Positions 1 through 12,299 of a stretch of DNA of 64,000 bases are shown piece by piece. The stretch's first letter is position 1; every line of letters starts with the position of its first letter. The notes beneath the pieces were generated by a model. The model was not told the DNA's origin. It saw only the letters and a program-made list of their open reading frames with translations, and made no database searches. The stretch is from Alligator mississippiensis (Eukaryota; Chordata; Crocodylia; Alligatoridae). The position numbers and the translations under genes are program-made. Location of the stretch: positions 249,158,251-249,222,250 of the forward strand of contig NC_081826.1 of the NCBI RefSeq assembly GCF_030867095.1, given 5' to 3'.

Positions 1-1500
1 TAACTGTATTCAGATGATAGTAAAGTAGAGGATAAGGGACTGTTCCCTTTTGGCTAAATGAGTTGAGTCACGTAACCCTGCAAATGTAGAAAACTCAATT
101 TGAATGTCAAAAGAATGGAAACTCTCATTAATTTAATCCTTTAAGAGTTTGAAAGTTGGCAGCATCTTTTTAACCAACAGAGAAGTGTGAACGTAAGTGC
201 ATGATGTATTAAAGAAAATTAAGGGCATGCTAGTGCCAAAATGATATGCCAAAGTTGAAGATGTTCTTTCACCCCACAGGCTCGGAATTTAATGACCATG
301 GATCATAGTAACTCATTACAATATGAAAATTCAGTTCCTCAGGTGTGGTAGATCAGTGTGGCCCCATTGATTCTGGTCCAGAGAGCTTAGCAGCAAACTA
401 CTCTACACTAGTTAATACAGAATGGATCATGGACAAACAAACAGGTGATAGAAGTAGGCAGGCAACTGCAGTGTAGATAGCTGATGTAATGTTTAGCAAT
501 TATTCAGGAAGCAAGTTAACTGGAGAGAAAACATAGCATTCTTATCTGTGTGAGCACATAGCACAGATGGGGACTAACAAGGTACCTGGGAATGTCTTAT
601 TCACATTTGGCACATAGAGAGGCTTAACACCCCAACTCCCATATGCATACAGTTTGAGAGTCTGACTGGAAGGACATGTTTCTGATCTAACATGCCATTA
701 TTCTTATAACAAGCTAGATCTGTGCACTGGTATTTCTGAAGCTGTCATATTCAGCAAGGCTTGTTATAGGCTGATCAGAAAGTTTAGTTACTAAAACATC
801 CAATGTTGAGAAGAAGGACAAGTAGTCCTTGAGCTGTGCTGAAAGTTATAATGATGATCTATCAGCTCTGAAGCACAACACAGTGTTTTCTCTTTATTTG
901 TGATCTCATGTATGTAGCTAATAGCCCAGAGGTTTCACACTTAACCCTATCAACTATGAAACCTTCTTTCATTTCTTCCAGCTGTTAATTGGAGCTTTTC
1001 TGTTTAAAATTAAATAAATAAATAAAATGATGTCCCTAGTCACTTGGAAAAAGCAAAAAGGCTTCATGCAATGTGAAACCATTAGGTTGCAATCATTGAA
1101 TCCAAAGCTCTAGTTCAATATAACCACTCAGATGTTTAGCTGATGTGTAGCTGGAGCTTCATTGATTTCCGTAGAGTTAATGATGCCATTTATACCAGCT
1201 GAGGGCCTTCCATAGCATCTAGTATCATTTTAGCATAAGACTAGGGGTATAGGGGAAAAAAGCCTTTCTCTATCTTCCAATAACAAATGCCTTCCCAGAA
1301 GATATCAGGATGACTGTGAAGTTTAGCACCCTCAGATAGAAATGCAAAGCCTACTTCTTTGGCCCACCCTCCCCACATGAACACTACCAAGAATAAAAAT
1401 GAAAACAAACAAATCCCTATAGATTACAGGAGACAGAGAAATATTTTATGATTCATTCAGGTCACAGTGAAGGACAGTGTAAAAACACTTAGATAAAAAA
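1..1500. other. AT-rich stretch, nothing recognised
   Basis: No long open frame, RNA gene or clear repeat boundary was seen. There is a short A/T-rich run (taaataaataaataaaatg) near 1010-1028. It may be intron or intergenic DNA. Confidence 0.5.
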
Positions 1501-2235
1501 CATAGAAGGCCTTGTCCCAGGAGCAGTTGTGATGCCCCCTGGTGGCTGCTCAGCCCTTGCCAACTTATAACTCTTTAGGCACTCTCTGCTTCATTCACCT
1601 GTCACACCTTGATGTTATTAACTTTTAAGGAAACGAAGGCTGCCCCAGGGTTTCCCAAGCCTGGTCTCACTCTCATGACCACAGGTGTCTATGGTCACTA
1701 CCTCAAAGGCCAGTTACATGGGCTCCATCTTCCCCAATACCCATTCCCAGGCTTTGCAGATGATAGGATGACACATGCCCTTCCTAGGCTATGGCCTCCC
1801 AGTCCACGTTCTTGCTCCTCCTGGCTCCTTGACCCATTTAGTCTCCAGCAGTGACCCCCAGTCCTTGGCCGCTCTCTAGGCTCTGGCCCCACTCCTAGGC
1901 CAGGTGAGACTTCTGAGCTTCTCCTGGGCTCTGCTCTATTCCTTTGCTGGGCTTTGGGCACCCTTACCCTCCACTCTCTACTGTCCTTCTCCAAGTCATG
2001 GGCTCACCCACCCCTGTTCTCAGGTCTGCTCTGTTCTCAGGCCTATTCTCAGGCTCTGTACTGCTTACCCCAGCTCAGCTGTCTGTTCTGTTAGGAGCCC
2101 AGGCTCCCAGGGGCTCCTTTCTCTCTGGCTCCCAAGGCTTAACTGCCTGACCAATTCAGGCCCTGGGCTTATACAACTTCTGGTCAGGGGTCTCCTTAAT
2201 TAGCCCCTGCCACACCTGCAGGCTGCTTTCCAAGC
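1501..2235. other. GC-richer block, probable old repeat
   Basis: Base composition changes to GC-richer DNA with pyrimidine-rich text. Short overlapping open frames occur on both strands and none has a recognisable domain. I see no terminal repeat or target duplication, so no family is assigned. Confidence 0.3.
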
Positions 2236-2262
2236 AACCTCTTTTCTAAATGTGACAAGTGT

Positions 2263-2531
2263 GCCAAGATTCTTTGGGTAGATGTGATATCTTTTATTAG
2301 GCCAACTGAGTAGTTGGGAAAATGTTCTTTGCAAGCTTTCGGGCACAAGCATCCTTCTTCAGGCATAGAGAGTCTTTGGTGTTGTTCTGAGATCTCCAAG
2401 GAATCTCAGAACAACAGCGGAGACTCCCTATGTCTGAAAGGTACTTGTTCCCAAAAGCTTGCAAGCAACATTTTTCCAACTACTTAGTTGGTCTAATAAA
2501 AGATATCACATCTGCCCAAAGAACCTTGCCT
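2263..2531. mobile_element. Palindromic fold-back MITE
   Basis: The left arm (2263-2393) and right arm (2403-2531) are imperfect inverted copies of each other, centred near 2397. Matching landmarks are ccaagattctttggg against cccaaagaacctt, gatatcttttattaggcc against ttggtctaataaaagatatc, and a central hairpin ttctgagat/atctcagaa. The right-hand text ending in 'agaccaacacagctacaac' resembles a MITE that is abundant in turtles and crocodilians, as I recall it. No coding capacity is seen. A TA-type target duplication could not be confirmed. Confidence 0.7.
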
Positions 2532-2639
2532 ACCTATGTACTTAGACCAACACAGCTACAACCAAAAACCCTGCAAGCTTGCCAAACACTCTTTCACAAG
2601 TACCTATATGTGTTTGCAAAAAAAAGCACTTGTTAATGT

Positions 2640-3210
2640 GCAGATCATCTTAAAAGCAGTAGTGAGTTCAGCATTACATTCAAATAACCAGAACTGACCG
2701 CTAACAGACTGGAAAAAGAAATGCTTAGCATTTCTATGAAAGGACCTTTGTGCTAATGTTTTTTTTCAGAAGTGAATTTAAATTACACAGTTGTCAATGG
2801 GTTTATAGACTACAAATCATCAGAAACTCATCCAGATTTTCAGCCTGGGTCAAGGTGGTTAAACTCAGTTCCCCTAGGAGTCCAATACAAAAGATGACCA
2901 TTTATAAAATAAATTTGATATTATATAATATACTTCACCCCCCAAGAAATCAGTAGCAGTCCCAATGAAAACCTTAATATTCACCTCTTATAAGGAAAAC
3001 ACGTAAAACACAGAAGACTGTTTCTAAAAGAACAGTCACCCAAACTTTAGATAAAAATTAATGAGTCCCCTATAGAATCTGATTTTCAGTCTATGGCCTT
3101 CAAGTATTCATGGATGTAAATGATCATGTGCTAAATTGTGCTCCAGAAGAAAACTATGTCAGTTTTAAATAATGAAAACAGAAGAGAGCAGTGAAAGTCC
3201 AGCCTATTTG
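2640..3210. other. AT-rich stretch, nothing recognised
   Basis: Short chance frames only. No RNA gene, repeat end or exon-like structure was noticed. Confidence 0.4.
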
Positions 3211-3213
3211 GCT

Positions 3214-3440
3214 AGGGACAGACATTCAAAAAGCCTGAATTGATTCAACCTTTGCAAGTTAATCTTACCTAGCTAGGATAAACAGGCTTATAACCACACA
3301 GACACTCTCTCTGGACTGAGGAAATGCAGCCACATGCCTTCAATGACTCAGGGTAAAAGCTGGGGGGCACTAAAGCAGCCCTCCCTTCCCTTTCACTATG
3401 CTGAGCTGAAGAGGGGTGTGGCCAGGCCCAAGCAGGCCTT
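3214..3440 (+). mobile_element. TIR-element end (GGCTAGGGACAGACATT family), left terminus
   Basis: It begins with ggctagggacagacattc and then runs through 'cctgaattgattcaacctttgcaagtta' type text to 'ggaaatgcag' and 'agctggggggcac'. The same sequence is found inverted at 5930-6136 and, in part, at 56110-56297. This identifies it as one terminal inverted repeat of a dispersed DNA transposon. I see no transposase frame, so it is probably non-autonomous. The CR1 at 3510 lies just inside it. Confidence 0.6.
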
Positions 3441-3509
3441 CTGATTAGGGAGGTCTTCCTACACATTCCCAGGCTTTTCCCCACTGCCTGCTCAAGGGGT
3501 AGGAGTCTT

Positions 3510-4575
3510 TCATAGATTCATAGATGTTTTGGGTAAGAAGGGACCTCAGTAGATCATCAGGTCTAACCCCCTGCCCCAGGCAGGAAAAAGTGCTGGGGTC
3601 AGATGACCCCAGCCAGGTACATGTCTAGCCTCCTTTTAAACACCCCCAAGATACAGGAGAGCACCACCTCCCTTGGAAGCCCATTCTAGATTCTGGTAAC
3701 CCTTGCTGTAAAGAAGTTCTTCCTGATATCTAACTTAAATCTGCTTTCCATCAGTTTCTGGCCATTGTGCCTAGTTACTACAAGGGATGCCCTGGTAAAC
3801 AGAGCGTCTCCTATTCCTTTCTGCCCAATGAATTTGTAGGTGGCCACAAGATCACCTCTCAGTCTTCTCTTGTGGAGGCTGTAGAGCTTCATGGCCCTCA
3901 ATCTCTCCTCATAGGGCTTTGCCTGCAGGCCCCTAACCATACAAGTGACCCTCCTCTGAACCCTCTTGAGGTTGTCCACAGCCCTCTTGAAGTCTGCACC
4001 CAAAACTGGATGCAATATTCCAACTATGGCCTGACCAATGCTGCATAAAGGGGAAGTATCACCTGCCTGGGACTGTTTGTTGTGCACCTGTTAATGCATG
4101 ATGAAGTGCGGTTAGTTTTACTGATCGCTTCATGTTCAGTCATGTTCATCATGGTGTCAACTATGACAAGATCCCTTTCTGCTGCTGTGCTGTTGAGAAG
4201 GTCACCCCCAACCTGTAAGTGTGTTGGTGATGCTTTCTCCCTAGGTGCAGCACTTTCCACTTGCATCCTATTCTGTTTCCCACTTTTCCAACCTGTCCAG
4301 ATCTGCCTGGTTTTATTTCCTACCCTCTAGTGTGTTAACTTTAGCCCATAATTTGGTATCATCCATGAATTTGGACAGAGTGCTCTCCACACCCTCATCC
4401 AAGTCATTGATGAAAATATTGAACAGCACAGGTTGAAGTTCTGAGCCTTGTGGGACTCCACTGCCCATATCTTTCCAGGTTGATATCAACCCATCCACTA
4501 CCACTCTCTAGGTGTGACTCCTAAGCCAATTTGCCACCCACCTGACCATGTAATCATCTACATCACAGCCGCTGT
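3510..4575 (-). mobile_element. CR1 LINE, 5'-truncated, minus strand
   Basis: The reverse complement reads as the end of a CR1 reverse transcriptase followed by the CR1 3' untranslated tail. The palm motifs are in the minus frame at 4313-4504: a GVPQGS-type box, then [12 protein letters not shown], then a DDTKLW box with FMDD in place of the usual FADD. Further C-terminal RT text is in frames at 4024-4266 and 3686-4087 (LKRVQRR, PYEERL, SLHKRRLRGDL). The frames are shifted relative to each other, so the copy is dead. The 3' end is the tcatagattcatag repeat at 3510-3526. The 5' side stops near 4575, which is ordinary for LINE insertions. Confidence 0.9.
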
Positions 4576-4777
4576 TGCCAGACCCCAGCCCCAGGCTAGC
4601 ACTCCTAGGTAAGGGTGAGGGGATTTAGTGCATGCATCTGTTGATGATATGGAGCTTTTCAATCTCCCTCCCTGCTTCTTTATACAGTCTGCAGCAAACT
4701 GACAGGTGAGCAAGCCAGCAGGGGGTTGATAACAATATTTATCACCCCATTAGCAAAACAATAGCCTCTCTCCATGG

Positions 4778-6741
4778 CTAGGGACAAACATTACACATAA
4801 ATCGCTTTAAGTTTAAATCTGTAACAGAATAGACAGTCAGTGCACATAAACCAGTTTGAAAAGGGCCAAAACCAGTTTGAGATAAACCTCGTTGAATGTA
4901 GTATCAGACTTAACTGATTTGGTTCAAACCAGTTTATGCAATATCTGTCCCAGACCCCTTGCTGATTGAAGTTAAATCAGAGACCCCCAGTATCCCAACA
5001 TGCTCTCTGGGCTGGGCTCTGCTCCAGAGAGCTGGGCTGGCCCCTCCCCTCTATTCTCTAGCCAGAGTAGGGGTGGAGCGTGGCTAGACACTGGCCTGCC
5101 ATGGCTCCTGAGGCAAATTCCTCCCTCCATCCCCTCTCCCTCCCAGCTGGCAAACCCTGAAGACCACAGCTAGGGTTTGCCAGTCCCAGCCACACCCCCA
5201 TGGCTTTCCTGCAGCTAGGCAGAGATGGAGTTAATTCCTTCCTCTGTCCAGCTTGCATTCAGCCACGGAGGAGTTTAATTACAAGGCGGTCCCAGAGTGG
5301 GGAAAAGAGACAAGCTAGTTCCCTATATGCAGATCCAAGACCTGCACCTGTGAGCCCAGAGCTAAGACCTTCAGGACCAGACTGAGAAGTGCGAAGTGTT
5401 GGCAAAGACCTGACAATCATCACACATATGTGCTGGAGATGGAGTTAAGGGAAGTTGCAACAGCTTCTGGCTGGAAGTTGCAGACCAAAGAATTTAGAGA
5501 CCTGCATTTACATTATAAAATAAAACCTGTAAATCTTAAGCAAAGCCTTTCTGAATGCCTGGCTGTAAAGCGACACTGCCTTCAGGATTAGTAAGACTTA
5601 TGCAAGGATTTTTCTTGTCTTCTTGCTTTACATTTTAAGTTTGACTAAACTGTGTGTGCTGTGTTTTACTGGGCTGTATCTTAACTTAGGGAAAGATTTT
5701 TGGTAGCTCCCTGTTGTATGCATTGCAAATTGCTGTGTTCAATACAAGCTTGATTCAGAGAAAGGACTTTTATGCCATCCCCACTCCTCAGTCTGGCAGC
5801 AGCTCTCCTCCCTCCCCTCCCCCAGCTCATGGCTGGCATCCTATGTGTCCTGCTAGCCCCAGCTGGTGCCTGGCCATGCTCCCTCCATTCCAGCAGGGAG
5901 GGGTAAGAGCCTTAGAGGGCATCTCTCTTTCCTCCCCTTTGGCAGTGGCTGGCAGGCATGCTCTAGCACCCCCCAGCTTCTGGGTTGAGCCACTGCAGGC
6001 ACGTGCCTGCATTTCCTGGCTTAACAGAGAATGTCTGTCCAGTTATTAAACAGTTTAAGCTGCACAGCTTAGACTAACCTGCAAAGAGTGAATCAATTCA
6101 AGCTCAGGCTTATTGAATATCTGTCCCTAGCCCATTAGTTCAAGCCCTTCTTAAACAGCTTTTTTTCCAAGGAAAAAATTACCAGCTGACCTGTTGATTA
6201 GCTCCAAAAAGTCCTAAGTAGACACTGTTCTATCTGGCTGTCCCAGTGAAATTGGAGACACAGACACCTCTCAGCATTAGCCAGCATACCACATGCCTAA
6301 GGTTTGTGGGGCTGAGGTCTGTGCTGTGGGAGATGGGAGGGATGGGAGGGATTCCTGCTTGAGCAGCGAGCGGGGCGTGGAGGGGCAGGGGGAAGCCAGG
6401 CAGACCCTGCTGTACCTGCAACCTCTGCCAGAGCTGTGGCCATGGAACAGGAGGGTGGGGACAGCTCTGCTGTCTGGAGCAGAAAGCCCAGTGCAGAAAC
6501 ATGCTAGGATGCTGGGGCAGTTTGGTTTAATTTAAACCAGACAGGAGTCTGGGACAGACATTGCGTAAACTGGTTTGACCCAAATCAGTTAAGTCTGATA
6601 CTACTTTCAAAATTTATCTTAAACCAGTTTCAGCCATTTTGAAACTGGTTTATGTGCACTGAACTTACATTCTGTTACAGAGTTAAACCAGTTTCTGATC
6701 ACTTAATCCAATTTATGTTTAATGTCTGTCCCTCGCCATTG
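4778..6741. mobile_element. Large non-autonomous TIR DNA transposon (GGGACAGACATTA family)
   Basis: The left end (about 4778-5050: ctagggacaaacattacac, repeated 'aaaccagttt' motifs, then 'cccagtatcccaacatgc') matches the reverse complement of the right end (about 6485-6741). The inverted repeats are about 250 bp long and imperfect. The interior is GC-rich and contains 5930-6136, the end of a related but distinct element, so this is a composite. No transposase frame is visible. Target duplication was not resolved: the flanks read ccat on the left and att on the right. Related ends occur at 14760-14905, 51590-51690 and 63131 onward. Confidence 0.65.
5930..6136 (-). mobile_element. TIR-element end, right terminus, inverted copy of 3214-3440
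   Basis: It ends with atctgtccctagcc at about 6134. Read on the minus strand it aligns with 3214-3440 over roughly 200 bp: the same CCTGA..TTGATTCA, AGTTA, GGAAATGCAG and AGCTGGGGGG landmarks in the same order. It is either the partner end of the 3214 copy, or a separate copy nested within the 4778-6741 element. Confidence 0.6.
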
Positions 6742-7194
6742 AGTTATTTTTTTGTGTAGTAAAGCTGTCTTTAGCAGGTTTTGCTGTACTGATATGTCTT
6801 TGCTTTTTATTTATTTGAACGGTAGAAAAAAACTGCAGCAACTACCCATAGCTCTGGGCATCTGTGATAATTACATTTTAGCTTGTTCTTGTAATTTATA
6901 TCTGTATACCCCCAGTAACCATCATTATTCCACTTCTATAAGCCACAGATACCTCTGGGTTCATGCAGATGTAATTCTCAGTAAATATTTGCTAGCATAT
7001 CAACTATTTAGATTATTTAGCAGTCTATGGAAAGTGCTCTGTGGGATTAGATGCACTGTATTTGATTTAACCTACAAGAAAGTCTTCATTTTACACTTAA
7101 GGTAGGACTTTCCCAAAAATCTAAATTTTAGATCCAGACAGGGACTTTAGCCCCCTATAACCAACATTAGGGACCCCAAATTTTGAGCCCAAAA

Positions 7195-7330
7195 GCTTAC
7201 AGAAAAAGATTTATTTTTGAGATTTCCTAGTTGGTCTAATAAAAGATATCATTTCTGAACTAAGAGTTATAGATTTTTGCATTTCTTTTTTGTCTCAGAG
7301 CAACACGGCTACCAAGTACATCCTTTAAAC
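7195..7330 (+). mobile_element. MITE fragment (ttggtctaataaaagatatc family)
   Basis: It contains ttggtctaataaaagatatc and later 'cagagcaacacggctacc', the same landmarks as the fold-back MITE at 2263-2531. Only one arm is present. Confidence 0.5.
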
Positions 7331-7589
7331 ATGGGAGATGCTGAATTTTAGCTGATTTTGGATTATAAACTTCACTGCAAAACAACAAGAAAGATGTGTA
7401 ACCTCCCTGCTTGTCATCTGAAACCTCCAGGGAAGGAATTCTGCCTGATCTACACATCAAAGAGCAGCTCAGAACAACTCACAAAGACACTCTCATGGAC
7501 CTAAAGGGTTCATCCATAACAGATTTCCAGCTCCAGCCCCAAAATTAAGTTTATTTCCTACCTATGGGGACTTTTTACCGTCTTTAATT

Positions 7590-7725
7590 TTTCCCAGAGC
7601 CTGATGAAGGGCCTTTGAACCAAAAAACTTGCAGAAAAAGATAATTTTTATGTGATTTCCTAGTTGGTCTAATAAAAGGTATAATTTCTGAACCAAGAGT
7701 TCTAGATTTTTGCACTAGGAACCCC
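7590..7725 (+). mobile_element. MITE fragment (ttggtctaataaaaggtat family), second copy
   Basis: It contains 'gcctgatgaagggcctttgaacc', 'cttgcagaaaaagata' and 'ttggtctaataaaaggtat', in the same order as the copy near 7195. The pair are direct repeats about 400 bp apart. Confidence 0.5.
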
Positions 7726-7794
7726 TGACACTCACAAACGGCAAAATATATGGGACATAGGGGGGCAGAGGTCAGGGGAGGTAGATTCAGCATT

Positions 7795-8640
7795 GCAATG
7801 CCTTATTTTTAGGCACCTACCTGTTTACCAGAATAGACAGACCCTGGTTAGGTGGTGAGGCACCATGGGTAATGCATCAGAGAGTTTGAGAATGGGACTT
7901 GCTAAGCCCAGCATGCTGAGTGGTGAACACTCTAAATTAGTCAATGGGAAATGCTAAGGAAATGGATGCACTATAAGCCCTGACTCTCTCAGACACTTAA
8001 AGGGACCTAGGCAGAATTTACATGGCAAACTTCCATTTTAGGCACCTAAATCAAAAATTTAAATTCTCAAAACCTGCTGCCTTAGTCCAAGGTACCTACA
8101 TTTCCAAGCCCACACCCAAGCAGTATGAGATTCCATTGGCTGTCTCTCCAATATCTTGTTCTGAGACCCAAACTATCAGAATGGGCTCTGCACCAAAGTG
8201 TAGGCAGAAGTGAAAGAGCTGTTCATCTTTAGCAGGAGAGTCTGAGAGCTCCATTTCAAAACACCTCTGACCTGCCAGCTAGTATGCTGTCCTCAGAGGG
8301 GGGATACCTAGACTCAAACCCTGGCTCTATGTCAGGCAGAAGAAAGATTATCCTTCCCTACGTGCCCATTGGAGAGAAAGGGGTTTTCCTCTCTGTTTTT
8401 TATGATAAAGACCTGGCCTAACTTAGGCACCTAACTGTAGGGGAGGCTCACACATACATTCAGAGTGGGGGCTAGAGCCTCCCTTAGTCTACAGTGGGCA
8501 TGTCTACACATTCATTAGAGCACCATAATTAGTCTGCTCAGCTTGCCAGTTTTGTGAATCCCATTCTCAGGCATTTAATTTTTCCCATGCATTGTATCAG
8601 GAACCACAGGGCATAATTTAAGTCTGTAAATGCCACTGGG
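7795..8640. repeat. Diffuse repeat with TTAGGCACCTAA motifs
   Basis: The motif ttaggcacctaa or a near match appears near 7809, 8038 and 8420. The block is otherwise non-coding. I recognise this motif as common in reptile repeats but cannot name the family. Confidence 0.25.
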
Positions 8641-8649
8641 CAGCAGGCA

Positions 8650-11600
8650 TTGAGTATTGCAATATACAAGTCCTTTTGAATCTACTTGAGGTGCAGAAAT
8701 CCCACTGTCAGTTTAAGTCACAGGTGCTTTTGACCACCACCTTTTAAACATTTGTTTATTATTTTTGCTTGTTTATTTGTCATTTTTTGTTTCTTGTCAA
8801 ATGTAATCAGTGACAGTCACATATTTTAAGAGAAACATGAGCATCACTTTGGAGTAAAAGGTATTTAAAATATTTCCCCTAGCAATTTTAGAAGAATATG
8901 TGGGAATAATAAAAACATTAACATTATTTGTCTGATAGGCCACAAACTATTGTGTGCCATTATATAAGGTTATGAAGATGGAAGTATATAATCTGAAAAA
9001 AAAAACAGTGAATGTTCAGTACCATATACACAAGGTGGGGTGTTTTCTTTCCTTCATCATTATAAAAGCTACTTAGAAATGTTACTTTCTTGTAATGTTA
9101 TTATTCATTTAATTTTATTTTAAACCCGTTTAAGATTGGATTTCACCAAATTTGCTAGCACCAGAAAGCAAGATTCTTGTCTTTAAAACATCTGAAGTTC
9201 TACAAAGGACAGTGTCAGTCAAAGTAATTTTCATAGTTGCTGTACATCAGATATTTTTAACACAATACCCAGTTCAAAGAGCTCAGAGTTGATACAGTTG
9301 AGGGCATACATATATTTCTCTTCAGAATACCAACAAAAGTTTCAGATTCAGTCGACAAGCTGACACCTTCAAGTCCTTTAAAGCAAGTTTAAAACAGCAA
9401 AGATGCATCTAGCTTTCTGTTGTTCAGAAAAAGAGCTATATCTTTATATGGGCTACAGAGAATAATTCAAGATCAAATTTACCTAGAGCAGAAGGACCCC
9501 ACTATTACAAATGCATTCCCTACAGCCCTGGTTCTCTTAATTTCCTTTTGTTATGCAGGAGTGATCTGTCTGTTTTAAAGAAACTTGACATTATTCAATA
9601 GAATTTACCCTAAAACACAGGAAGGAAACTATTAACTATCTGTAAGACTCACTTAAGCCATATATTAAAGACATGAAATAAATGGGGGAGTTTTTCTCTT
9701 GATTTAATGGGAACAGGAACAGCATTAAAGGTGTGTCAGAAATATATAGGGCCTTGTACACCGCATTTGCCCTGGAATGAATTTTATCTCTGCTGAACTG
9801 CAAAAAATACAGTAAATTCTCAAAATAAACACCACATTCCAGTACCATGTTTGGCCTTGTTAAACCAACTGGTAATCCATAGCAGCCAACCAAAATATTT
9901 CAGCTTTTATGTTAGATAAAATCACACCAAGTCATAGATTTTAGTCATAAGAATTTTATTAGAGTTTAATCCATGGACAATGTAAAAACAAGAGAGTGAA
10001 TAGCCTGCAAAGCTGTTGAGTGCTTCCTATTTCAAGCAGTTTCTATCCAGCCACTGAGAAATGTCCTATGGAATGATTATTTTTACAAGGCTTCAAGCCA
10101 CAAAGATGTGGAACAGTTTAGAAGCATGACAGTTTCTCAAATAAGCTTTTCCTCCCAAAGAAGTGAGTCATCATCACGATTCTCATGACAGTGAATTTAA
10201 GGTGCCATAAATTTAAAGGTGCCAATTTCAATTTCACTGAAAGTTCACAGCTGGTCTCACCCAAAGGAAACCTTTTACACAGTCCATGCCAATTCTCCTG
10301 GATTGACCACTGAATGCAGGTGAGTGCAATATCATTATTCTGGAGGGATACGGTACATTAACTACATATAGGATGTAGTTTTTCTGCCTTGCTGGAGCTT
10401 AGCAGTCAGCCCACAAGATCCCATCTATGGAGCAAAAAAGATGGATGCTCCTTGCACATATCCACTGGACTCTTCTTAACATATTCTCTTGCTAAACTGC
10501 CACATAAGTAAACAAAATTAGAAAGCAAATCTGCATGGATGGGTGGGCAATTCTGAAAGTCTGATGTTGCATTTTACAACTATAAAAAACTTATAGGTTG
10601 GCACCTTATAAGCAGGGAAGCTGCAGAGATATTAGGTCTACAGAGCTTCCAGTGAGTGACATAATTACATATACTAATAACATCATTTCCTAGAACAATG
10701 GCAATTGCATAAATAAAATGATAACACATTCATCAAAAGAGAGAAAATTCACATACCAAAAGTATCAGTATTGTTACATGCTGTAAGCTTTATTCAGTAT
10801 AGAATTTGAGATAAAGGAACAAAGGCATAAAAAAATCACCTCATTGTTATACAAAAGCCTGAACTCCCAGAATGCCACCCACTTCACCTTTGACACTAGT
10901 GTATTGCTTCCTAGCCCAAGTTTAGTTCTTAACTGCACATTTCCTTCTCCTTTCATATTGTCTCAGACACTTTGTTTTTATTTAATGATGATGGAATTAA
11001 TTTGCCTTGTACTCCAGGGTTTGTTCTTACTGGCTTTAACTCCAATGGCTTGAGAAAAATCCAACCACTGTATAGAGTCTTGGACTTGCAGCCTGTTTTC
11101 ACAAGATACATGACAGCTGAGCTAACAAAAAACATATGTAAAACAGGGCAAATCAAAGGGCAGCAGCAACTGTTAATGTTCCCTAGAAGAGAAGGGAGAT
11201 TTTGAAGACTCCAAAAGATAAGTCTAGTATTTGTCTACAGAATATATGTGATAGTAATTTAATTGACTAATTTATGTTCACAAGTTCTTATGAAATGGTG
11301 ATCAGCACCATAGTTTTTATAGCTCTGCTGAAGCCATTTGGCATCCAGTCTTCTCCAACTAACGTTAATGTCCCTTTCCCTGAAAGGTTCCTTAAGCAAT
11401 TTTGTAGAGGTTAGAGGAACCCCTTTTCAAATCATTTAAGGTGTAAGAAGCTGTGTGGGGTGGCCAATAGAATGTCTTCCCATGTGATAACCCTGGAATC
11501 TAGTCTGGACACACTTGCTTTATTTGCTGTGACATCTGATAGGATAAGTAGATGGTAGGACAAGTAGATGATGTCTGGGGGACACTTAAGAGATGTAGAG

Positions 11601-12295
11601 TGACTCTGTGATAGTAAAATAATGTTTGCCTCATCAGATGTCTGCAGCAATCCAGAGAAAAGCATTCAGTGTTAAACCTAAAGTTACAGTTACATGAACA
11701 CATTACCATGAAGTAGGCTAGGATGTGAACTTACAACATTTTACCTAATACATTTTAAGTGCCTGTGTGTACACTCCTATCACCTAGTAAATATAAGACA
11801 CCGACTTTTCAATTAAAGTGGAATAAGTTTCAAGGTAAGAGTGTGCGCACAGGCAGTTACCACAAAGTAGCTTATGTAGTGTAAGTTTATACCATAGTTT
11901 ACCCTGTCTAACCTGTTACTGTCCTCATTCCCTAAGATAGGATTTTGATATCATACCTATTGTTGCTGTTCAGATAGTCTGCTGTTTTACAGTCAGTAAG
12001 TGACACTGGAATGAGCTAGATGCCAAAGTTATTTTAGGTTCATATTTTCAGTTTGACATACTATTTATATCCCCTCATCTTGCCAGACTGAATCTAAAAA
12101 CTCTGTAAACTGCAATTTCCCATCATAGACATTCAGATGGACAGTTTCTATCGTTTCCATTTGTAAGTGGTTCACATCTCCCATTAAAAAAATCTGTTTC
12201 ATAAGAAAACTACTGGTTAGTACAAGTTGCTGGATACAGGCATTCAAAGAGCACAAGGAGGAATTGATCTGACCTATGTGGGTTTCTCTTTGTGG
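8650..12295. other. AT-rich stretch, nothing recognised
   Basis: Open frames are all below 90 codons and are scattered on both strands without domain content. I saw no exon-like run with splice sites, no tRNA-like cloverleaf and no repeat termini. Confidence 0.5.
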
Positions 12296-12299
12296 CCTA

